Assembly: GCF_016735595.1 (NCBI RefSeq)
Contig: NZ_JAERRB010000006.1
Location: forward strand, 310,001 to 374,000
Direction: 5' to 3'
Length of the DNA stretch: 64,000 bases
DNA from: Chryseolinea lacunae
Lineage (GTDB): Bacteria; Bacteroidota; Bacteroidia; Cytophagales; Cyclobacteriaceae
Positions 1 to 9,384 of this stretch are shown piece after piece. The notes below the pieces were generated by a model that searched no databases, was not told the origin of the DNA, and was given only the letters and a program-made list of their open reading frames with translations. The position numbers were made by a program, and so were the translations under genes. Each line of letters opens with the position of its first letter. Within the stretch, counting starts at the first letter, position 1.

Positions 1-1752
1 TGTTGCCTGTGATGCTGTGAAGGGCGAATACGTCGGAAGTCCCAGACCGTAAGTAATATAATGTCTGTAGTTTGTCTTTCTTACGTCATACGACACCTGT
101 GTTGTTGTGATGATCGGAAGGTTGGAATTAAAATCTTCTTTGAAGTCAAAACGGAATGTTGCCGACGCCAGGAAATTCTGGAAGGTCTTGTGAAACGCAT
201 AGTTGTCGATTTCACCATTGGCATCGGGCGCAAAGTTCGAAATGTAGTTCTGCCCGTTGGTTTTGATCACGTTGTTGTTTTCGGACTGATTTTTATAGAT
301 CGTGATCTGTTCCTGGTGTTGATAGTTCAATCCATACTTCAGATCCAGATCAACAAACTTTGGAAATTTGTAGTTTAAGTTGAAGTTCTGAATAACATCA
401 ACCTTATTGTCTTTCACATTTGTGTTGCGTTGGTAGAACAGCGGGTTAAAGTGATTCACACCCACGGCATCACCATAGTAAGCTCCCACTTCGCCATCGG
501 GATCGGTGGCTTCAAAGTTTGCAAACGGACGCGCGTTGTTCACACTGAACATGATATTTCTGTCCAGGCTCTTCAGGGTGTTCTGCGTATACACCAGTTG
601 TGTTATGGTGCGAAAGGTCAATCCTTTGGCCAGCTCCAGACCTATGTTGGAAGAGAAGTTGCTTCTGGACACACCACCGTTTTCGACAATGTTACTTTCC
701 TGTTTGTTGTTGGAAACCGAAAACATGAAATCCACTTTATCTTTCCCGCCAGAGATAGACACGCTGTTGTTGTACGTGTTTGCCGGCTTGAAAAACATCG
801 CGAAATGATCATAGTACTGGAGATTCTTGTCATAGGGCTTATTAAGAACGCTTGTCGTGGTCAAGGGACTATATTGAACGTTCTCACTATACGTCAATGT
901 TTCAGGGCTAAACGCTAGCGGCTTTCCGGATGTACCAATAACGTTGTTCTCTCCATCGGTGGTAAAGGCGTGATATTTTGCTTTGCGTAGATCGCCGATG
1001 TTCAGGTACGTGTTGTTCGAGATACTGCTCGAAAAATCGATGTTTATTTTTCCGGTTTTTCCTTTCTTGGTAAACAACTGAATAACCCCATTGGCACCTT
1101 GTGCGCCATAGATGGTTGCCGCTGCTGCACCCTGAACCACTTCAATGCGATCAATCGAATTTAAGTCTATTGAGTTAAGGTTTGTGGAGGCAACTTGAAT
1201 ACCATCGATCAGAATGATCGGTGCCGTTCCCCGGTTAATGGTGTTGATCCCGCGCAAAACGATGTTCACATCGGCGCCAGGAGTTCCATTTGTGCTGCTG
1301 ATTTGAGCACCGGCAATTTTACCGATGAGGGCCTGGTCAACGGATGCACTAGGCGTCGCCGGCAAATCGCGGGCCGAAACGGCTTCCACCGAAATGCCCA
1401 GCTTGCGTTTGTCGGTGGCCACACCCACACCGGTCACCACCACTTCAGAAAGCTGTGTGATGTCTAACGACATTTGAATGTCGACGGTGGTTCGGTCGCC
1501 GATGGCAACGTCTGCACTTTTTAATCCGATAAAGGAGAAAACGAGTGTTCCTCCGGAGGCGGGTACGGATAGTGAATAATCACCATTTGCATCGGTTACG
1601 GCACCGGATGTGGTGCCTTTGATAATCACGTTCACACCGGGCAAGGACGATCCGTCCTCGGCGGATGTTACTTTTCCGGTCACGGTTCGCTCTTGCGCCA
1701 TTGCAAAAAATGCAAATGCGAGAGCGCACCACGTTAGTAGTAGTCTCTTCAT
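1..1752 (-). CDS. SusC/RagA-type TonB-dependent outer-membrane receptor, 3' end cut by window edge
   Basis: Start ATG at 1750-1752; the frame stays open for 584 codons to base 1, about half the usual SusC length, so the C-terminal barrel lies outside the window. Visible parts are a signal peptide ending AMAQ, a carboxypeptidase-like regulatory domain (about residues 21-100, with SLPGVNVIIKG), then a plug domain with LSEVVVTGVG, a DGIQ motif and GANGVIQLFTKKG, followed by the first barrel strands. SusC proteins import glycans or other large solutes across the outer membrane with a SusD lid and TonB energy. The SusD partner would be expected downstream, off the left edge. The N-terminal domain closely resembles that of the complete SusC at 3770-6925, suggesting paralogy. 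The substrate cannot be read from sequence. Confidence 0.9.
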   Translation of the reverse strand, partial: MKRLLLTWCALAFAFFAMAQERTVTGKVTSAEDGSSLPGVNVIIKGTTSGAVTDANGDYSLSVPASGGTLVFSFIGLKSADVAIGDRTTVDIQMSLDITQLSEVVVTGVGVATDKRKLGISVEAVSARDLPATPSASVDQALIGKIAGAQISSTNGTPGADVNIVLRGINTINRGTAPIILIDGIQVASTNLNSIDLNSIDRIEVVQGAAAATIYGAQGANGVIQLFTKKGKTGKINIDFSSSISNNTYLNIGDLRKAKYHAFTTDGENNVIGTSGKPLAFSPETLTYSENVQYSPLTTTSVLNKPYDKNLQYYDHFAMFFKPANTYNNSVSISGGKDKVDFMFSVSNNKQESNIVENGGVSRSNFSSNIGLELAKGLTFRTITQLVYTQNTLKSLDRNIMFSVNNARPFANFEATDPDGEVGAYYGDAVGVNHFNPLFYQRNTNVKDNKVDVIQNFNLNYKFPKFVDLDLKYGLNYQHQEQITIYKNQSENNNVIKTNGQNYISNFAPDANGEIDNYAFHKTFQNFLASATFRFDFKEDFNSNLPIITTTQVSYDVRKTNYRHYITYGLGLPTYSPFTASQAT

Positions 1753-2226
1753 AGGTTTAGGTTTAGGTTATGAATTCCAGACTGAAGGTAGGTTGACACT
1801 CTGACAAAGAAAACACCACACAACAGGCCAGTCGACAAGGCCATTCACCTCCGTCCCACAAAACCACCTCAGCACGTCGTTGATTTCGATTGCGGTACCT
1901 TCAACTTTTTTTCAGGGAAATGAAAAAAAAATCTCACGCCACGCCAATTTTGGACATTTTTTTTAAAAAACAGGGTCAATTTGTATCCACAGGATGTAAA
2001 AATTGAATGAATTCGTAATTCATGGCCCTCAAAAAAAGCCGTCGTACATAAAAAACGCCACATTCATATTCATAGAAGCGGCCCCGTTTTGGTGCAGCTT
2101 TTCTTTCAAAGTTTCCGAAGCCTAAGGTATCACCAATGCTACTGAGGAGAGATCACCGGAGCATTTCTCATAAAAAAGCCCCCTGAAATTTTCAGGAGGC
2201 TTTCTCTTATTTCTAAATCTTCCAGA
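1753..2226. other. AT-rich intergenic region between two SusC units
   Basis: This 474-base gap contains the terminator of the downstream-facing SusC-SusD operon (near 2172-2201) and must hold the promoter of the truncated SusC on the minus strand. It has long A and T runs around 1920-1970. I found no perfect TAnnTTTG -7 element here. A 64-residue open frame on the minus strand (1869-2063) is low in complexity and resembles nothing I know; I do not call it a gene. Confidence 0.5.
2172..2201 (-). terminator. Rho-independent terminator of the SusC-SusD operon
   Basis: Inverted repeat AGCCCCCTGAAA / TTTCAGGAGGCT (2177-2201) with a short loop. Read on the minus strand the hairpin is followed by a run of six T (2172-2176 region). 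It lies 26 bases past the SusD stop codon. Confidence 0.85.
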
Positions 2227-3756
2227 CTAGTTGTGCGTCAACAATGTGTTCACGTTCAGTTCTGAAGTTGGCATAGGCCAGATATAGTTGGGGTCTGTGG
2301 GATTCACGGCAGAGACAGTTCCTTTGCCCGGGATCGGCAAATTCAATCTCAGGCAATCCGAAGAACGCAGGCCTTCGCCCAAAAACTCTGCACGTCTTTC
2401 TTTCAACAGCGCGGTGATCATGGCGTCGGCATCGGCAAAGCTTCCAGCAGTGTAGGCAATACCTTTCGAACGGGTTCTTACGGCATTGAATAAATCCAGC
2501 GCTTGTGCATCTACGGAATTGGTTGATCTTATCCGGGCCTCTGCCAGGTTAAGCAACACTTCTGCATAACGCATGATCGGAGAGTTGTCGGTATAAGGCG
2601 AAGCTGTGGAATACTTGGTTAAGTAATAGGCAGAATCGACTTTCACCTTTGCCGCATTCAGAATGAGCACCTTTACGGTGAGCTTTCTGCGATCGTCAAC
2701 AACACTCAGGGTAGCCGTGTCGCCAAGGATGCCCTTGCGGTTAAGATAATATTCACCGTTGCCCAACTCCGTTTTTGTAACACCAGCAGACGCGGGCAAA
2801 TAATAGTAGCCCAGCTGATTTTGTGTTCCTGGAGCATCCAGCGCCGTGAACGGAAAGGAGAAAATGCTTTCTAAAGTAGATGCTGTTGGCGAGAAAGCTC
2901 CAGCAAAGCTATCCGACAGTTTGTACACATTGCCGGGAGCCGCAAAAGGAGCTGTGGCAGAAACAATTTTATTTGCTTCAGTGATAACCTTGTCCCATTC
3001 TTGCATGGCCAGATACACGCGAGTCTTAAAAGCGATCGCCGCATATTTGTTTGCACGATAGGTGAACGTTGTTGCGGGTGCAGGTGCAGCCAGGTTTTGT
3101 TCGGCAAAGTCCAGATCGCTTAAGATTTGTGCGTATACATCTTTCACCGAAGATCTTGCCAGGTCGTTTCCGGTAAAGTCCTGTTCAGCTTTCAAACGCA
3201 GGGGCACGCCGTCGTTGCCGCCCAGATTGTTCACATAGGGCTTTGCATACAGTTGAAGCAGATAATAGTAGGTCAACCCTCTCAGGAATCTTGCTTCTGC
3301 TTTATACTGTGTTACCGTAGCGGTAGCAAAGGCAGCCGGAAAAACCGGAGGCACAAACTTCGCAGCATTGTCATCAAGACCTTTCAGAAACACGTTGATC
3401 TGGTTCACGGCCTGATATGCAGCACGCCAGGTGTTGTTTACCTCGTTGGTAGATTCCACCAGCGTGTGGTTCCAGGTTTGCAAACCCGTTACACCGTTGG
3501 TCAGACGGTTGATAAATTCTTCTCCGCGAATATCGCTGTAGATAAGATATCGGCTACCGAGGAAGTCTCCATCTTTCACGGCGTCATACATGCCGTTCAC
3601 CTGTTGCTCAACACGCGAAGGCGTATCGAAAACGATGGCCGAAGGATAGAGCGTCTCGGGGACTGTGTCAAGCAAGTCGGTCTGACAGGAGAACAAGCCT
3701 CCGATCATCACCGTGCAAAAAGTAAGTATAGATAATTTGTTCGTTTTCATGGTCAT
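2227..3756 (-). CDS. SusD/RagB family nutrient-binding outer-membrane lipoprotein
   Basis: The 509-residue product starts with a type II signal peptide and lipobox LFSC (lipidated Cys at residue 24), as expected for a surface lipoprotein that caps a SusC channel. The N-terminal half carries the TPR-like helices of SusD (for example EARFLRGLTYYYLLQLYA) and the C-terminal part has RRAEFLGEGLRSSDCLRLN, the SusD family end motif. A second in-frame ATG lies two codons inside the first; either start keeps the signal peptide. It follows its SusC by 13 bases, so the two form one transcript ending at the hairpin near 2172-2201. No glycosidase or sigma/FecR gene accompanies the pair, so its ligand is unknown; peptides or other polymers are as possible as glycans. 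Confidence 0.93.
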   Translation of the reverse strand: MTMKTNKLSILTFCTVMIGGLFSCQTDLLDTVPETLYPSAIVFDTPSRVEQQVNGMYDAVKDGDFLGSRYLIYSDIRGEEFINRLTNGVTGLQTWNHTLVESTNEVNNTWRAAYQAVNQINVFLKGLDDNAAKFVPPVFPAAFATATVTQYKAEARFLRGLTYYYLLQLYAKPYVNNLGGNDGVPLRLKAEQDFTGNDLARSSVKDVYAQILSDLDFAEQNLAAPAPATTFTYRANKYAAIAFKTRVYLAMQEWDKVITEANKIVSATAPFAAPGNVYKLSDSFAGAFSPTASTLESIFSFPFTALDAPGTQNQLGYYYLPASAGVTKTELGNGEYYLNRKGILGDTATLSVVDDRRKLTVKVLILNAAKVKVDSAYYLTKYSTASPYTDNSPIMRYAEVLLNLAEARIRSTNSVDAQALDLFNAVRTRSKGIAYTAGSFADADAMITALLKERRAEFLGEGLRSSDCLRLNLPIPGKGTVSAVNPTDPNYIWPMPTSELNVNTLLTHN

Positions 3757-3769
3757 TAAGAATTATGAA

Positions 3770-6700
3770 TTAAAAACCAATGTTAATACCAACGGTGTAG
3801 GTACGTGCCTGACCAACAGAGTTCCGGTCGATACCCGGTGTGGTGTTTGCATTACCGTTTGCCGAGATCTCAGGGTCAATGCCTTTGTAGCCTGTGATCA
3901 GGAATGCATTTTGAACCTGTGCATAAATTCTGGCATTAGACATTTTCAATCTGCTCAGAAGGTCGCTGTTCAGCGAGTACCCCAGCGAGAGGTTACGCAC
4001 TCTCAGAAAATCGCCTTTCTCTATGTTCTCCGAGATGGGGAAAGAAGAACCATTCGATACGTTGTCGGTATACACTACGCGGGGAATTGAACCATTGGTG
4101 TGCTCTGGTGTCCAGCGATCGAGCACGTCTGTGCTGTTGTTCCAGAAACGCATGTCGCGCAAACCTGCTTTTGTTCCGTTGTAGATGTAGTTTCCACCCG
4201 AGAATTGCAGGAAGATTCCGAGATCAAAATTTTTGTATTTGAATGTGTTGTCAAGTCCGCCATACCACTTCGGCAGTGTGGGGCCATAAACAACGCCATC
4301 GGTTCCCTGGCTGGGCGCGCTGGTGGGTGTGCCATCCGAAACTTTTGTCCAACGTGAAGCGGCAGGAGAAGAGTGATCGTATTGCACGCGCGTGCCATCG
4401 GCTTTCACAAAAATGCGGCGACCGTTTTCAGGATTAACACCTTCCGTGGGCACAGCCAAAATGCTACCAATCGGCAGACCTACTTGTGTCACGTTTGCTG
4501 TTTCCAACGACGATGTTGCCGAGATGATTCTTGACTTATCCGAATCAAGCGACAACACTTTGTTGTTCATGGTTGTGATGTTTGCATTAACAACCCAGGT
4601 AAAACTTCCGCGCTCAAGAGCGGTTGCCTTCACACTGAATTCGACACCGCGGTTGCGCATCGCTCCGATGTTTGCATAAAGGTTGTTGCGTTCTGCAGCA
4701 ATCGTGCTGGGAATACCTTTCGAAGGTGACTGAGGCACCAGCAAAATCAAACCATCGACTTTGTTGTCATACCATACAAACTCACCTTGAATACGATCCT
4801 GGAACAATCCGAAATTAAAACCAAGGTCGGTTTTCTTGCTGGTTTCCCACGACAAGTTGGTTGCCGCTACTTGTGTGTAGGCAATGGTATAGGAAGTGCC
4901 ATACAAAACGGAGTTATACAAATCGAGCGACACAAAATCGTTTATACCCTGATTGTTACCCACAGATCCGTAGCTTCCTTTCAACTTGAAGAAATTGAAG
5001 ACGCTAGAGAACGAAGCATCTTTCCAGAACGATTCTTCCGACACGTTGTAGCCCACAGAACCGCCATAAAAGTTACCATACTTTTTGCCAGCCGCAAACG
5101 CCGAGAAACCATCGCGACGGAAGTTGAAGGTAGCAAAGTATTTCTTCTTGAAGTCGTAGTTCACACGACCGAAATAAGAAACGAGATAGTTTTCACCCTG
5201 GAAGTTGTTGTTCGGCACAATGTTCGCAAAGTTGCCCTGGAACGTGTCGAAGAAAATATCAGACGACGTGGTGCGTTGTGCACCCCAGCGGTTGATGTAG
5301 GTATATTGTTGCTCGCCCCCAACCAGGAAAGAGAAGTAGTGTGCATCGGCAATGTTAAAATCATATTGCGCTGTGTTTGCCCAGTTCCAGCGTTTGTTGG
5401 AACGGTTCGCATTAGAAACAACACCTTTTGCCGTAAAACCATCGCCGCTGACGGGCGATTGATATCCTTTGTCTTCAACAGAGAAATCGCTGATGCTATA
5501 GGTCGTTTTCAAATTCAAACCTTTGATCACCTCCCAGTTGGCATACACACTTCCCTGTACTTGAACACCGGTTGAATTAAAATAGTCGTTGTTCAAAATC
5601 ACAGCAGGGTTATAAAAACCAGACTGTTCGGTGTTGGCCATCTTGCCGATGTTTGCACCATCGAGGCTATACGTTCCGTCGTTCAGGTAGGCAGCAACGT
5701 TTGGCGCTGTCACCAAGGGAAGACGTCCCAAGCCACCGGTGTTGAATGCCTGACCGGGGATAGATCCTGTGTTCGGAGCGGAGTTAACACTTTTTGCATA
5801 CGAGAACGTGGTTCCGATGCGCAGTTTTTCAACCACTTTATGGTCAAGGTTCACACGTGCCACGGTGCGATCGAAGGTGTTGTTCTTCAACATACCTTCT
5901 TGTGCAGTGTAGCCTACCGAGGTGAAAAATGTTGTAGCGTCTGTTCCGCCCGAGAAGTTGATGTTGTGCGAGTGCGAGAAGCCCGTTTGATAAACCGCCT
6001 TATACCAATCGGTGTCAATCACGTTGCCGTTGGCATCGTTGCTCGGGAAGAAGGCATCGGCCTGCTTGTTATTTCTGCGGGCTTCATTTTTAATGGTCAT
6101 GTATTGATCGGCATTCAACAGATCGAACAAGCGCACGGGCTTGCTCCATCCTACCCAACCATCATAGTTTATTTTCGATTTGCCTTTTGAGCCACGCTTG
6201 GTGGTGATCAACAAAACGCCGGCGCTGGCGCGCGACCCGTAGATGGCGCTGGCCGAAGCGTCTTTCAATACTTCGATGCTCTCAATGTCGTTGGGATTCA
6301 GGTTACCCAGCGGGTTGTTGGCTGCCGAGTTTGTAGAGGTTGCCGCGTTGGCCGAGTTGTCGACCGTGAACGATGGCACACCGTCAATAACCACAAGGGG
6401 ATAAGAGCTGAGGTTGATGGAGTTCACACCACGAATACGGATAACGGGTGCGTTGTTCAACACACCGTTGGGTGTTGTCACGTTCACACCTGCCGCACGA
6501 CCTTGCAACGCCTGATCAAAACTTTGAACCGGCACTGCCGCTACGGCCGAGCCGTCGATGGAAGCGATAGATCCCGAAATTTCTTTTCTGCTTTGTGTGC
6601 CATAGCCCACCACCACAACTTCGCTGAGTTGAGAAATGTCCATGGGAAGTGCCATATCGACAACGCTTCTGTTTCCCACTTCAACTTCTTTCGTCTCCAA

Positions 6701-6925
6701 ACCAATGAAGGTAAACACGAGGGTGCTTCCTTCTGGTACGGAAAGGGTATAAACACCATCGCCGTTTGTAGACGTTCCAATGGTGGTTCCTTTAATGACT
6801 ACGTTAACACCGGGCAATGTACTTCCGTCCTCGACAGAAGTGACCCGACCTGACACTGTTCGCTCCTGCGCCCAAGCGGATGTGAAAAGGGCACACGAGA
6901 AGACAAAGAGTAGAATCTTCCTCAT
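3770..6925 (-). CDS. SusC/RagA-type TonB-dependent receptor (complete)
   Basis: A full-length SusC of 1051 residues. Signal peptide to about residue 19 (ending SAWAQ), CarboxypepD_reg domain about 21-100 (DGSTLPGVNVVIKG), plug about 110-230 (LSEVVVVGYGTQ, PLVVIDGVP, SIEVLKDASASAIYGSRAS) and a 22-strand-type barrel ending in an aromatic residue (VGINIGF), typical of an outer-membrane barrel. It pairs with the SusD just downstream. TonB-ExbBD-driven uptake is the known role of the family. The plug lacks an extra N-terminal STN domain, so it is not an obvious FecR-type signal transducer. Confidence 0.95.
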   Translation of the reverse strand: MRKILLFVFSCALFTSAWAQERTVSGRVTSVEDGSTLPGVNVVIKGTTIGTSTNGDGVYTLSVPEGSTLVFTFIGLETKEVEVGNRSVVDMALPMDISQLSEVVVVGYGTQSRKEISGSIASIDGSAVAAVPVQSFDQALQGRAAGVNVTTPNGVLNNAPVIRIRGVNSINLSSYPLVVIDGVPSFTVDNSANAATSTNSAANNPLGNLNPNDIESIEVLKDASASAIYGSRASAGVLLITTKRGSKGKSKINYDGWVGWSKPVRLFDLLNADQYMTIKNEARRNNKQADAFFPSNDANGNVIDTDWYKAVYQTGFSHSHNINFSGGTDATTFFTSVGYTAQEGMLKNNTFDRTVARVNLDHKVVEKLRIGTTFSYAKSVNSAPNTGSIPGQAFNTGGLGRLPLVTAPNVAAYLNDGTYSLDGANIGKMANTEQSGFYNPAVILNNDYFNSTGVQVQGSVYANWEVIKGLNLKTTYSISDFSVEDKGYQSPVSGDGFTAKGVVSNANRSNKRWNWANTAQYDFNIADAHYFSFLVGGEQQYTYINRWGAQRTTSSDIFFDTFQGNFANIVPNNNFQGENYLVSYFGRVNYDFKKKYFATFNFRRDGFSAFAAGKKYGNFYGGSVGYNVSEESFWKDASFSSVFNFFKLKGSYGSVGNNQGINDFVSLDLYNSVLYGTSYTIAYTQVAATNLSWETSKKTDLGFNFGLFQDRIQGEFVWYDNKVDGLILLVPQSPSKGIPSTIAAERNNLYANIGAMRNRGVEFSVKATALERGSFTWVVNANITTMNNKVLSLDSDKSRIISATSSLETANVTQVGLPIGSILAVPTEGVNPENGRRIFVKADGTRVQYDHSSPAASRWTKVSDGTPTSAPSQGTDGVVYGPTLPKWYGGLDNTFKYKNFDLGIFLQFSGGNYIYNGTKAGLRDMRFWNNSTDVLDRWTPEHTNGSIPRVVYTDNVSNGSSFPISENIEKGDFLRVRNLSLGYSLNSDLLSRLKMSNARIYAQVQNAFLITGYKGIDPEISANGNANTTPGIDRNSVGQARTYTVGINIGF

Positions 6926-7298
6926 GATAATTTGTTTAGGTTAATGAAATTTATTTGCGCGCAAAATAGGGGAGAAAACGTCAATTTAAAATACCACATT
7001 AAGTGGCATTCTTAATATTAACTACTGATTATCGCTTATTGGCGGAATTTTATTCCGAAACACGTAGGAATTGAACGATTTTTACGAATAAACAATGGCT
7101 GTTCTAACAGGTAAAAACCTTAAAAAAAACTTAAAATATTGATTGTCAGCCTTGCAATCGGTAACGGGGGAGGATTACCGAAAGGAGAGGATTTTTCTAC
7201 CTGATTTTTATGTCCTTGGCGTGAAAACCGGATGACCGGAAAACAAAAAAGGCATCGGATTTTTATCCGATGCCTTTTCAAAATATTGTCTTAAAAAA
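6926..7298. other. Intergenic region upstream of the SusC-SusD operon
   Basis: An AT-rich 373-base gap between divergently ended units: it holds the SusC promoter region (reading left) and the rpmA terminator at 7247-7278. A near-match to the -7 element (TATTTTG, one base short of TAnnTTTG) lies around 6963-6969 on the minus strand, roughly 40 bases before the SusC start. Small palindromes are CCAC-N5-GTGG at 6994-7006 and TTAATATTAA at 7012-7021; either could be an operator, but nothing in the window names a regulator. No coding sequence seen. Confidence 0.4.
7247..7278 (-). terminator. Strong hairpin terminator after rpmA
   Basis: GGCATCGGAT at 7251-7260 pairs perfectly with ATCCGATGCC at 7265-7274 around a TTTT loop, and the stem is flanked by A and T runs on both sides, so it can work in either direction. 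It sits 21 bases past the rpmA stop codon. Confidence 0.9.
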
Positions 7299-7562
7299 TT
7301 AAGCCACTGCTACCGGCTCCACCGATACAAATGACTTGCCTTCTCTCTTCTTTTTGAAGACTACCACACCGTTTGTCAGTGCAAAGAGTGTATGATCTTT
7401 GCCCATGCCAACGTTTTTGCTGGGGTGGTGTTTTGTGCCGCGCTGGCGAACGATGATGTTGCCGGCAATTACTTTCTGACCGCCAAAAACCTTAATGCCA
7501 AGGCGTTTGCTTTCTGATTCGCGGCCGTTCTTTACTTTACCTTCACCTTTTTTGTGTGCCAT
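7299..7562 (-). CDS. rpmA: 50S ribosomal protein L27
   Basis: The 87-residue product begins [16 protein letters not shown] and continues with [25 protein letters not shown] and [10 protein letters not shown], the highly conserved body of L27. L27 sits at the base of the central protuberance of the 50S subunit with its N-terminal tail reaching toward the peptidyl-transferase centre. It begins with MAHKK directly, so no N-terminal extension of the kind that needs protease trimming in Firmicutes is present. It lies 53 bases after rplU in the usual rplU-rpmA order and ends at a strong hairpin. Confidence 0.98.
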   Translation of the reverse strand: MAHKKGEGKVKNGRESESKRLGIKVFGGQKVIAGNIIVRQRGTKHHPSKNVGMGKDHTLFALTNGVVVFKKKREGKSFVSVEPVAVA

Positions 7563-7615
7563 GGATGAATATCAGTTTATTCGTTATGGTTTGATTTTGT
7601 TGTGCAAGCCCGGAA

Positions 7616-7924
7616 TTAACCGATGCTTTCAATTTGCACTTTTGTGAATTGCTGACGGTGGCCGTTCTTCACGACATAGCCTTTGCGTCTTTTTTTCTTG
7701 AAGACAATAACTTTATTGCCTTTTACATGCTCCAGTATCTTTCCAGATACGGTAGCGCCATTCACAGTAGGGGCGCCAATATTGATCTGACCACCATTGT
7801 CAATCAGGAGAACTTTGTCAAAGCTCACGGATGAGCCTGCGTCGCCTTCTAACTTGGGGGCATAGATATATTGATCTTTGGCCACTTTGAACTGCTTACC
7901 GGCAATGTCTACAATTGCGTACAT
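7616..7924 (-). CDS. rplU: 50S ribosomal protein L21
   Basis: Product of 102 residues from the ATG at 7922-7924: MYAIVDIAGKQFKVAKDQYI at the start and the basic VFKKKRRKGYVVKNGHRQQ near the end, diagnostic of L21, which binds 23S rRNA. The open frame extends 29 codons further upstream, but the family starts at MYAIV and a perfect TAnnTTTG -7 element at 7950-7957 would place the transcript start inside that extension, so the short start is right. First gene of a two-gene ribosomal operon with rpmA. Confidence 0.97.
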   Translation of the reverse strand: MYAIVDIAGKQFKVAKDQYIYAPKLEGDAGSSVSFDKVLLIDNGGQINIGAPTVNGATVSGKILEHVKGNKVIVFKKKRRKGYVVKNGHRQQFTKVQIESIG

Positions 7925-7949
7925 AGCTGCGTTTTGAAAAATTGGACTG

Positions 7950-7957
7950 CAAAGGTA
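7950..7957 (-). promoter_or_regulatory. Candidate -7 element for rplU-rpmA
   Basis: Minus-strand TACCTTTG matches the Bacteroidota consensus TAnnTTTG exactly and lies 25 bases before the rplU start. A TTTG occurs further upstream at 7971-7974 but only 13 bases away, closer than the usual -33/-7 spacing. Confidence 0.5.
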
Positions 7958-8114
7958 GAAAAAGAATCCACAAATCAGAACCAGGGTTTCATTTATTTTG
8001 CCCATAAGCACCCCTGGAACCCTGAAAATTTTTTTGAAAAAAGTCTCGCCCTGAAATTATCTCGTGGAAGCCCACAACGAGTGGCTTTTAAGGGACTATT
8101 TCACAGCGCTTTAT

Positions 8115-8145
8115 CTATCCACAAAGCTTCAACAAGTTATCCACA
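8115..8145 (+). promoter_or_regulatory. Two DnaA-box-like sites upstream of nrdB
   Basis: TTATCCACA at 8137-8145 is an exact consensus DnaA box; CTATCCACA at 8115-8123 differs in the first base. Both face the same way and their starts are 22 bases apart, close to two helical turns. DnaA is known to regulate the E. coli nrdAB promoter through boxes in the same sort of place; that the same holds here is inference. Confidence 0.55.
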
Positions 8146-8342
8146 ATCGTTGATTCTGAAGCGCATTCCGTGTTTTGATTTTTAGAACCATTCTAGTTCA
8201 TTTGTACACTTGACGCTGACCGGGGCGGGTATTCAACTTCCTCTTCAAAGCACAACAAGATTTTAATGGAAAAATGAACGGGTGTTAGCTTTGGCTGGCG
8301 CCCTTTTGATATTTTGGTTTAACCCCCTAAAAACACTAGAGC

Positions 8343-9332
8343 ATGACCCAAGGAACCCTCGACGAACCCATCCTGAAGGAGAACAAAGACCGCTTTGTGC
8401 TCTTTCCCATCCGCCAACACGACATCTGGAAGTTCTATAAACAGGCCGAAGCCAGCTTCTGGACAGCCGAAGAAATAGACCTTAGTCAGGATCTGCGGGA
8501 TTGGGTTGCTCTAAATGATGGGGAGCGTCATTTCATCACACACGTGCTGGCTTTCTTCGCCGCCAGCGACGGCATTGTGAATGAAAACCTGGCCGAGCAC
8601 TTTATCTCCGAGGTTCAATATACAGAAGCGAAATTTTTCTACGGCTTCCAGATCACCATCGAAAATATTCACTCCGAAACCTACTCTTTGCTGATCGACA
8701 CCTATGTAAAAGATCCCAAAGAAAAGGACAAACTTTTCCACGCCATCGACACCATGGACTGTGTGAAGAAAAAAGCCGACTGGGCACTGCGCTGGATCAG
8801 TCAGGGTTCGTTCCAGGAGCGCCTCATCGCGTTTGCCGCGGTAGAAGGCATTTTCTTCTCCGGCTCATTCTGTTCCATCTTCTGGTTGAAAAAACGCGGC
8901 CTCATGCCCGGCCTCAGCTTCTCGAACGAACTGATCTCGCGCGACGAAGGTCTGCACTGCGACTTTGCCTGCCATTTGTATACCGACCACGTGGTGAACA
9001 AGCTGCCCGAGCAGACCGTGATCGACATTATTAAAGACGCTGTGGAGATCGAAAAAGAATTCGTGACCGATGCACTTCCCGTGAACCTCATTGGCATGAA
9101 CGCTGTTCAGATGCGTCAGTACATCGAATTTGTTGCCGATCGTTTATTGAATGAGCTGATTGGCAAAAAAGTCTATAATGCTACCAATCCTTTCGATTTT
9201 ATGGAGATGATTTCGCTGAGAGGCAAAACCAACTTCTTCGAGAAGCGTGTAGCAGAATATCAGAAAGCCGGTGTGATGAAAAGCATGGAAAAAGAAACCA
9301 CGCCCAAGTTTTCACTGAACGAAGATTTTTAA
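8343..9332 (+). CDS. nrdB: Ribonucleoside-diphosphate reductase class I small (beta/R2) subunit
   Basis: The 329-residue protein houses the di-iron/tyrosyl-radical cofactor of class I ribonucleotide reductase. Metal and radical residues are visible: Asp76 in [13 protein letters not shown], then ENIHSETY giving Glu107, His110 and the radical Tyr114, and further down [15 protein letters not shown] for the second metal-ligand set. The sequence is of the eukaryote-like R2 type common in Bacteroidota. The C-terminal end FSLNEDF is the acidic, aromatic tail that docks into NrdA. It is followed after 52 bases by nrdA, so both subunits are co-transcribed. Supplies dNTPs by reducing NDPs in the cytoplasm. 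Confidence 0.97.
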   Translation: MTQGTLDEPILKENKDRFVLFPIRQHDIWKFYKQAEASFWTAEEIDLSQDLRDWVALNDGERHFITHVLAFFAASDGIVNENLAEHFISEVQYTEAKFFYGFQITIENIHSETYSLLIDTYVKDPKEKDKLFHAIDTMDCVKKKADWALRWISQGSFQERLIAFAAVEGIFFSGSFCSIFWLKKRGLMPGLSFSNELISRDEGLHCDFACHLYTDHVVNKLPEQTVIDIIKDAVEIEKEFVTDALPVNLIGMNAVQMRQYIEFVADRLLNELIGKKVYNATNPFDFMEMISLRGKTNFFEKRVAEYQKAGVMKSMEKETTPKFSLNEDF

Positions 9333-9384
9333 TATATTCAATCACTTTTTAAACTTTCTCTCACCCACAACCCTTATCCCCAAG

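Larger units (their letters stand above)
7925..8342. other. Divergent intergenic region between rplU and nrdB
   Basis: The 418 bases contain the rplU promoter (left end), two DnaA-box-like sites (8115-8145) and the nrdB leader. I did not find a clear NrdR box pair or a perfect TAnnTTTG on the plus strand; the nearest is TTCATTTG around 8197-8204. A plus-strand open frame across 7871-8185 overlaps rplU antisense and has no recognisable features. Confidence 0.5.

Noticed and set aside
1869-2063. 64-residue minus-strand open frame in the intergenic gap
   Set aside because: AT-rich, no recognisable features, adjacent to a likely promoter region.
8115-8145. DnaA boxes as a chromosomal origin
   Set aside because: Only two boxes, no AT-rich unwinding element, no dnaA/dnaN nearby; regulatory use is more likely.
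7871-8185. Plus-strand frame overlapping rplU antisense
   Set aside because: Shadow of rplU and its promoter region; no features of its own.
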